12,478 nt of DNA, taken from the NCBI GenBank assembly GCA_023212695.1, contig JALCCG010000439.1, positions 1 to 12,478 on the forward strand, given 5' to 3'. Shown in pieces: positions 7,679 to 12,478 of this stretch. Position numbers and translations under genes: made by a program. This DNA is from Sporisorium sorghi. Its lineage: Eukaryota; Basidiomycota; Ustilaginomycetes; Ustilaginales; Ustilaginaceae. Each line of letters opens with the position of its first letter. Position 1 is the first letter of the stretch. A model generated the notes under the pieces. That model saw only the letters and a program-made list of their open reading frames with translations, had not been told where the DNA came from and searched no databases.

Positions 7679-7702
7679 GTTTGTTTTGTTTTTTTTTTTT
7701 GG
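7679..7702 (-). promoter_or_regulatory. A-rich leader directly before the acyl-CoA oxidase start codon
   Basis: Read on the minus strand, the bases just before the ATG run as two C, twelve A, then CAAAACAAAC. The A12 run spans positions -11 to -22. Unstructured A-rich leaders generally favour efficient initiation in fungi, so this may be a high-output start; that is inference. Confidence 0.55.
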
Positions 7703-8070
7703 CAAAGTGGCGGTGGTGATTATATTGTTTTGCTCTACAGTAGTGTGCGGGGGAAGGGAAGGAGGACGATGCTGGAGCTGCTTTAAGCGGCAGTGGACGA
7801 AGGATGGCAGCCGGGCAGAGAGAGCGCAGAGCTTTGCATTCGGACAAGTCTTAACCGGGTCTTGAATTGCAGCCCCGCGAGCCCGATGTCATCTGCCCCA
7901 CAGCACAGCACGCGTCCAAGAGGATGAGGGTAAGGCAAGCGAAAAGGGCACATTGAGAACCGGTTACTGAAATGTGCAGCTGACCCGGATCGTGTTGGAT
8001 GCGATGCCATTTCAAAAAGGCGAAAAAATAAAAATTGCAGGAAAATTCGGTCAGCGTCATCGAGAGTTGC

Positions 8071-8082
8071 CGGATTCGTCGG
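8071..8082. promoter_or_regulatory. CGG-N6-CGG direct repeat, candidate zinc-cluster binding site
   Basis: Two CGG triplets are separated by six bases (ATTCGT) in the shared promoter. Zn(II)2Cys6 proteins typically bind CGG triplets in direct or inverted orientation with fixed spacing; yeast Hap1, for example, uses a direct repeat with six-base spacing. The neighbouring gene encodes such a protein. A match this short can occur by chance. Confidence 0.25.
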
Positions 8083-8216
8083 ATCTAGTCGAGGCCGAAC
8101 TAACACTGTTGATAAATTCGCGACACATCTCGCACGACATTGAAATCAAACGTTTCCGCTGGAGCTTTGAGTGTGGGGCGATACCGCGCAGCCGAAGCGA
8201 CAGGGCAAAAGCTCAG

Positions 8217-8262
8217 TTTTTTTGTTTTTTTGTTTTTTTTTTTTGTTTTTTTTTTTTGGGGG
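8217..8262. repeat. Ordered poly-T array, T7-G-T7-G-T12-G-T12-G5
   Basis: Four T runs of length 7, 7, 12 and 12 are separated by single G residues and closed by five G. It lies in the middle of the divergent promoter, 540 bp from one start codon and 567 bp from the other. Long dA:dT tracts exclude nucleosomes, so it could be the open-chromatin core serving both genes; slippage after tandem duplication would explain its form. Confidence 0.9.
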
Positions 8263-8364
8263 CGCATCTCCGTCAAGTCCGCGGAGCAAGAGGATCGAGC
8301 CAAGTTTGTTTAAAGCTTTCTTTGAGCAAGCATCTCAGGCACACGTTGACGGCTCGGATGCTGC

Positions 8365-8379
8365 TGTGCTGTGCTGTGC
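8365..8379. repeat. TGTGC x3 short tandem repeat
   Basis: Three exact TGTGC units lie in the promoter region, with a partial fourth after them. It is probably a simple microsatellite. Confidence 0.85.
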
Positions 8380-8427
8380 TGTTTCGCCGGAAGCCAAAGC
8401 TGCGTCCGTTATCCGAATCCGAATCAG

Positions 8428-8443
8428 CTGTCTGTCTGTCTGT
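8428..8443. repeat. CTGT x4 short tandem repeat
   Basis: Four exact CTGT units lie in the promoter of the regulator. It is probably a simple microsatellite without assigned function. Confidence 0.85.
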
Positions 8444-8583
8444 CGTCGTGGCGTGCATAACATGCCATCCAAAGCAAAACCCAAGTCAAGCCACAAACGC
8501 ATTCTAACGCACACAAACGCAACACCTTTCCATCGGAAACCCACTCGGCTCCGATCGTCTTTCTTGCTCCAAACATCCAAAAG

Positions 8584-8613
8584 CCTAATTGGACCTAATT
8601 GGACCTAATTGGA
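8584..8613. promoter_or_regulatory. Three exact tandem copies of CCTAATTGGA with inverted CCAAT cores
   Basis: Copies lie at 8584-8593, 8594-8603 and 8604-8613, followed by a partial CCT. Each contains ATTGG, which is CCAAT on the other strand, the core bound by the Hap/NF-Y complex. The period is 10 bp, close to one helical turn, so the cores face the same side of the DNA. They lie about 170-200 bp before the regulator's ATG, in its promoter or leader. Confidence 0.6.
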
Positions 8614-8783
8614 CCTCGTCGTCGTTGCGCTTCTCGTCTCGTGCCTCTTCACCTCAACGCTGTTCCTTACCTCTTGCTTCCCCCCACGCTCGCTTGCAAC
8701 AAGTGTCGAGTCAACTCCACGACTCAGCCCTCCTCGGTCTAGCCGCTTCTTTTTGGTCGACATCGAGTGATCCTTCCCCTGCC

Positions 8784-11700
8784 ATGGCAAAGCGCTCTGC
8801 TCCTCGGCCATCAGCCACGTCCCCTTCCACCTCGACCACCGCCGATCCTGCTCATCCTGCTCCTTCATCTCAACCACCACGCCGACCCTCTTCCACCTCG
8901 ACCTCGGACGTCACCCTTCCACCTCTGCACACCGCCTTGGCTTCCAACTTGCCCCTCCCACACGGCTCGGCACTGCCTCCGCCTCTGCTTCCACCAACCT
9001 CTTCGTCCTCGCCGTCTTCTCACCCCTACGCTCGCCAATCATCCTCGTTCAAGCTACTCGTCACTCCCAACCACCTCATCAACACTGGCCGCGTCACCCT
9101 TCCACCTGCTGCATCGCGTCCTCCTTCCACCCAAACCCAACCATCCGCCGGCATGACTTGCAACTCCGAAGACGCCTCCGCCCCACCCAACGGCGCTGAA
9201 CCCACAAACACAGAAGCTGTCAAGAAAAAGTCGACCAAAAAGGCCGTCTCTTGCGAGCCGTGTCGAAGGCGCAAGCTCAAGTGTGACCGTGGCTGGCCCT
9301 GCGGTGCGTGTCGTGATCGCGGCGAGTCGAGCAAGTGCGAATGGGCAGAGGGTGTCCGTCCTCAGACCACCGGCAGAGACAGCGGCGATTCCTCTCAAGT
9401 CAACGAGCGCCTCGACCGTCTCGAAGCCATGATGGGCGCCATCGCCGGCTCGCTCGGTGTCGAACTTCCTGGCAGCAAGAACGCTTCCTCTGCAAACGCT
9501 TCGCAAAGAAAGCTTTCCTCCACCAGCGCCGCATCCACCAACCCGGCTTCCATCTCCAAGCTCTCCACCCTCGCCGAACTCGGCGCCGTCGAGGCAAACA
9601 AAGCCGCCCTCGCTGCCACTTCCTTAAAGACTCGGCGTCCCTCTTACGCCACCGGCTCCATCTCGTGGGGCTTCGGCTTTGGCTTCTCGCACATGTACCA
9701 GTGCTCCTCTGAAGAACTCACCCGCAAGACGCTCTTTGAGCTGCTCAGCCTCTTGCCCGACAACACCATCGTTCGCAGTCTCGTCGATTTCTACTTCAGC
9801 GAGCTCTCCTGGATGGCGCATCTCATCCCCGAAGACAACTTTCGCAAACGCCAACGATCTTTGGAAGAGGTCCGCCTCTTTTGGAACGGCCGCCCCGATG
9901 CTTTGCCATATGCCGAGATGCGCGACATGCTGCGTCTCGTAGCCACCATCCATGCGCTCTGCGGTGCTGCTCTCGTGTTTGGCGAGCCGCTCGAAGGCGA
10001 ACTCCTTCTCGAAAAGTTTGGCCAGCAAGCCTTCACCGTGTTTCTGGATGCAGCGCAGCACGCGCTCACCGTGCTCGACATTTACGAAGAGCTTCACCTC
10101 GACAATGTGCGCACCATGGTGCTGCTCAGCTCGTGTCTCAGCGCGCTCAAGGGTCCCGCCGTCGGGTCTGCTATGACCGCCAACATCTGCTTCATGGCCT
10201 ATGCGCTCCAGCTCGACGTCGAACCTCCCGAGACGCTGCCCGCAGACGAGCGCAAGGATCGCATCGGCCTCTTCGCTACGCTCTGCATCCACGACTGGTT
10301 CTCGGCGGGCAACGTCAAGCGCAGCTACATCATCGATCCAGCCCACACCAGCCTGCCCTCGCTGTTTGGCCCCGATGCGCACAAGAACGATTTGGTCTCG
10401 GTGCCCATGCGCTACAAGCTCAAGCTCAGCGATGTAGCACGCCGCGCCAGTCACCGCATCCGCATGAGCGAAGACGAGGCGTACGAGTTTACCAAGCAGC
10501 TTCATCAGGAGGTGGTGGCCATCGAGGCGAGCATCCCGGAACATTTGCGTTTCGAGGACTCGCTCATCGACTCGGACGACCCGGACAACCAGGAACGATG
10601 GCACCGCTCCGCCATGGCGTTGGCCGTGCAGATGCAGCTGCTCACGCTGCACAAGCGCTTCTACGTCCAGTCCTGGACCAACCCCAAGTACAAAGAGTCG
10701 CGCGACATTAGCTTCGCCGCCTCGATGCTCATCATCAAGGTGTTCCGCAACGCCTTCAAGTGGTTCACGCCGCGCGAGAACGCCACGCTCGACGAGCAAC
10801 GCGCCATGATCGGCGAGGGGATGCGCACCCAGCACAACTCGGTTTCCCGGTTGTGGTTCTTTGCGCAGATGTCCATCATCGCCTCGCTTGTTCTCATCCA
10901 CTTTGTATCGATGCTCGATACGCATCCGCAAGAGTCGTGCGACTGGGACAGCTCCGAGTTGCGCGCCCAGATTACGGATGATCTCAAGTTTGTGCGTCTG
11001 TTGCTGCAGGCGCTCTCGAGCAAGTCGAAGCTGGCCATGGACGGCGCCCGAGCCATCCAACCTCCCGAGTCGAACCGCAACAAGCGCAAGGCCGACGAAG
11101 CGCTCACGGGTTCCAGCATGGGATTGGAAGCGGTGCGCGGCGGTGGTCCGCTGAGCAGTCGGTCGGCCGACAGTCTGCCCATCCGCAATCCAAGCTGGTA
11201 CTCGACTTTGTCCGGATACTCGAGCGGATCGACACCTGCACTGACCGGCGCACAGCGTACGTCGCCTGCCTACAACTCGCCCGGTTCGAGCAGCAACAGC
11301 TCGCACAGCCTGGCACATTCGGCGTCTGCTTCCGCTCCCAAATTGCCGTTCGAAGGACAGGTGACGCCGGCAAACGCCAACTCGTTTGACGACATTGAAG
11401 CGCTGTGGCAGAAGCAGCCGTGGCAGACGGCGTCGCTTCGCATGGGCACTTCCCCCGCCGTATCGCCCAACAACGGCTTTGGGGGAGCAGCAGGCAAAGG
11501 TAGAGGCGCGTCGGCATCTGGATCCGGCGGTGCTCTGGGTCCTAATGGCGTCAACAACAGCGGTGGCTACTTTGCCTCGCCTGGCAAATTCGCCTCGAAC
11601 CGACCTCCTTCGTCTCAGGTGATTCCTGGTTTGACCGACGCGCCGACGAACGGAGACGGGACCAGCTCCTCCAACCCGGACTGCCCCTACATCTGCGCCA

Positions 11701-12014
11701 GCTTTTTCGGTCCTGATGCGAGCTTCAACGATCTCGCGCGGGCTGAGGCCGCCATTGGCAGGCAGGATGCCTCGTTTGGATACCCTGTGGCTCCACTGAG
11801 CCCGTTTACAGCGTCGTTTATCAACAGCCTCGATCAGTACGTCGCCAGCTTGGAAGAGCCGATGCCGTCCAACAGTGCAGCTACCGGCGTGCCGATCCCT
11901 GTCACGGGTGTGAGTATGGCGGTTCCGCAGAGCCATGCGATTGTGCAGGCTGCTGCTGCGGCGACGGCGGCTGCTACTGGTGGCAATGGTGGCGGCGGCG
12001 CTGCTTCGAGCTAG
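8784..12014 (+). CDS. Zn(II)2Cys6 (fungal zinc cluster) transcription factor
   Basis: This 1076-residue nuclear regulator carries a canonical binuclear zinc cluster: Cys157, 160, 167, 173, 176 and 185, spaced C-X2-C-X6-C-X5-C-X2-C-X8-C, with the basic RRRKLK loop that reads CGG half-sites. The first 150 residues are Pro/Ser/Thr-rich. A short coiled-coil-like stretch (205-228, NERLDRLEAMMGAI) follows and may dimerise the protein. Residues about 290-700 resemble the fungal-specific regulatory (middle homology) domain, beginning around SHMYQCSSEEL and FYFSELSWMAHL (335-346). An NKRK stretch (766-769) may be a nuclear signal. The remainder is Ser/Gly/Asn/Ala-rich and probably disordered, with one better-structured block at 967-1026. 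The ATG at 8784 has G at -3 and +4; the frame is open upstream only to a TTG, so I reject an extension. It shares its promoter region with the oxidase. Target genes and inducer are unknown. Confidence 0.93.
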   Translation: MAKRSAPRPSATSPSTSTTADPAHPAPSSQPPRRPSSTSTSDVTLPPLHTALASNLPLPHGSALPPPLLPPTSSSSPSSHPYARQSSSFKLLVTPNHLINTGRVTLPPAASRPPSTQTQPSAGMTCNSEDASAPPNGAEPTNTEAVKKKSTKKAVSCEPCRRRKLKCDRGWPCGACRDRGESSKCEWAEGVRPQTTGRDSGDSSQVNERLDRLEAMMGAIAGSLGVELPGSKNASSANASQRKLSSTSAASTNPASISKLSTLAELGAVEANKAALAATSLKTRRPSYATGSISWGFGFGFSHMYQCSSEELTRKTLFELLSLLPDNTIVRSLVDFYFSELSWMAHLIPEDNFRKRQRSLEEVRLFWNGRPDALPYAEMRDMLRLVATIHALCGAALVFGEPLEGELLLEKFGQQAFTVFLDAAQHALTVLDIYEELHLDNVRTMVLLSSCLSALKGPAVGSAMTANICFMAYALQLDVEPPETLPADERKDRIGLFATLCIHDWFSAGNVKRSYIIDPAHTSLPSLFGPDAHKNDLVSVPMRYKLKLSDVARRASHRIRMSEDEAYEFTKQLHQEVVAIEASIPEHLRFEDSLIDSDDPDNQERWHRSAMALAVQMQLLTLHKRFYVQSWTNPKYKESRDISFAASMLIIKVFRNAFKWFTPRENATLDEQRAMIGEGMRTQHNSVSRLWFFAQMSIIASLVLIHFVSMLDTHPQESCDWDSSELRAQITDDLKFVRLLLQALSSKSKLAMDGARAIQPPESNRNKRKADEALTGSSMGLEAVRGGGPLSSRSADSLPIRNPSWYSTLSGYSSGSTPALTGAQRTSPAYNSPGSSSNSSHSLAHSASASAPKLPFEGQVTPANANSFDDIEALWQKQPWQTASLRMGTSPAVSPNNGFGGAAGKGRGASASGSGGALGPNGVNNSGGYFASPGKFASNRPPSSQVIPGLTDAPTNGDGTSSSNPDCPYICASFFGPDASFNDLARAEAAIGRQDASFGYPVAPLSPFTASFINSLDQYVASLEEPMPSNSAATGVPIPVTGVSMAVPQSHAIVQAAAAATAAATGGNGGGGAASS
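9252..9338 (+). other. Zinc cluster DNA-binding domain of the transcription factor
   Basis: Six cysteines (157-185 in the protein) match the Gal4-type binuclear cluster without gaps: CEPCRRRKLKC, then DRGWP, CGAC and a final Cys after eight residues. The Pro in the loop before the fourth Cys is also typical. Lysines just before the cluster (KKKSTKKA) could aid DNA or nuclear-import contacts. Confidence 0.97.
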
Positions 12015-12235
12015 ACTCGGACGGTGCAAGTACGTTTTTTTGCGGGATGTTTTTCTTCATGTAGTTTTTACTTTGTGGTTCAGGTTCGGGATGCGTTATG
12101 GATTGATACCTCTTCTGCTAGGGTGTGAATGTCCAGAAAAAAGTCGGCTGATGACCGGGAGGCGGTGAGGGTGTTCTTCTTCCAAGATGCCATGCGGAGG
12201 AGATCTCACTGTGAGCGTGCGAGGGATGGAGAAAT

Positions 12236-12236
<1 letters not shown>

Positions 12237-12273
<37 letters not shown>
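12237..12273. repeat. Poly-T homopolymer, 37 bp
   Basis: There are 37 consecutive T residues on the plus strand, about 220 bp past the regulator's stop codon. It could be a simple slippage tract or, read on the other strand, the poly-A end of an old retroposed sequence; I see no target-site duplication or retroelement sequence beside it. Exact length may be uncertain. Confidence 0.9.
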
Positions 12274-12275
<2 letters not shown>

Positions 12276-12384
12276 ATTGCCGTTGCCGGGCGTGAACATC
12301 GATTTTGTGCCCGCGTTGAACGCCGACCGAATCGTGAGGTGAGCTCGGGCCATCTTGCGAAAAGCGATACAACGCCTTCCTCCG

Positions 12385-12409
12385 CTCTTCCTCTTCCTCT
12401 TCTTCCTTC

Positions 12410-12448
<39 letters not shown>

Positions 12449-12478
12449 CCCCTCCCCCCCCCCCCCCCCCCTCTCTCC
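12385..12478. repeat. Uninterrupted pyrimidine tract with long poly-C
   Basis: All 94 bases to the window edge are C or T. C runs of 35 (12411-12445), 6 (12447-12452) and 18 (12454-12471) are separated by single T residues. The other strand is nearly pure G, suited to G-quadruplex formation; the C strand could form i-motif or triplex structures. It continues past the window edge. Confidence 0.95.

Larger units (their letters stand above)
7679..8783. promoter_or_regulatory. Shared divergent promoter region of acyl-CoA oxidase and Zn(II)2Cys6 regulator
   Basis: This 1105-bp spacer separates two start codons that point away from each other, so both promoters lie here. No gene is convincing inside it. 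Contents include an A-rich leader next to the oxidase start, a CGG-N6-CGG direct repeat (8071-8082), an ordered poly-T array (8217-8262), short TGTGC and CTGT repeats, three 10-bp repeats with inverted CCAAT cores (8584-8613) and one CCTCGG hexamer (8732-8737). The last 300 bp before the regulator's ATG are pyrimidine-rich and free of ATG on the plus strand after 8462, as expected for a leader. Confidence 0.75.
12015..12478. other. Downstream flank of the transcription factor, no gene seen
   Basis: This region follows the TAG stop at 12012-12014 and should hold the regulator's 3' untranslated region. T-rich stretches occur just after the stop (12033-12070). I found no AATAAA and no convincing coding sequence. 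The rest is dominated by a 37-bp poly-T and a terminal pyrimidine tract. Confidence 0.7.

Noticed and set aside
7679..7705. Nine-codon extension of the acyl-CoA oxidase (Lys/Asn-rich)
   Set aside because: It begins at a TTG and is encoded by the poly-A leader. The ATG at 7678 is the natural start.
8589..8783. N-terminal extension of the transcription factor by 65 codons
   Set aside because: It would start at a TTG inside the 10-bp tandem repeats. The first ATG in frame is at 8784 and has a good context.
9624..12029. Minus-strand open frame of 801 codons opposite the transcription factor
   Set aside because: It is antisense to a domain-bearing gene, Arg-rich and low in structure. Long antisense frames are expected here from the third-position GC bias.
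12096..12372. Minus-strand frames encoding poly-Lys near the right end
   Set aside because: They are produced by the poly-T tract read on the other strand and have no protein-like features.

Overview
The window looks like nuclear DNA of a GC-rich, intron-poor basidiomycete. A smut fungus (Ustilaginaceae: Ustilago, Sporisorium or Moesziomyces type) is my best guess. Supporting signs are three uninterrupted reading frames of 2.1-3.2 kb, start codons in good eukaryotic context with no bacterial ribosome binding sites, a peroxisomal PTS1 tail, a Zn(II)2Cys6 regulator, a fungal-type GH105 domain, and spacers rich in homopolymers and microsatellites. The species assignment is inference. No tRNA, rRNA, CRISPR array or transposon was seen.

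Layout, left to right. 1-456 is downstream flank of the first gene and holds a 24-bp poly-C tract. 457-3660 (minus) encodes a 1067-residue chimeric protein. It has an N-terminal membrane anchor, an acyl-CoA-synthetase-like (ANL superfamily) domain that has lost most of its catalytic motifs, an internal signal-peptide-like segment, a GH105-type glycosidase domain, and a hydrophobic C-terminus resembling a GPI signal. 3661-5611 is a spacer of about 1.95 kb with no convincing gene. It holds the upstream region of the chimeric gene, a (CCG)9 run, an A/T-rich tract and a striking 57-bp hairpin made of two smaller dyads. 5612-7678 (minus) is a peroxisomal acyl-CoA oxidase ending in AKL. 7679-8783 is a 1.1-kb divergent promoter region shared by the oxidase and the next gene. 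8784-12014 (plus) is a 1076-residue Zn(II)2Cys6 transcription factor. 12015-12478 is downstream flank with a 37-bp poly-T and a long pyrimidine tract with up to 35 consecutive C.

How they may work together. The oxidase catalyses the first step of peroxisomal beta-oxidation, and the upstream half of the chimeric gene descends from acyl-activating enzymes. The zinc-cluster gene shares its promoter region with the oxidase, so local control of fatty-acid use is a reasonable hypothesis. Nothing in the sequence proves it. The most unusual object is the in-frame joining of a degenerate acyl-adenylate domain to a secreted-type GH105 glycosidase. Next come the double-dyad hairpin at 4502-4558 and three exact 10-bp repeats carrying inverted CCAAT cores ahead of the transcription factor.
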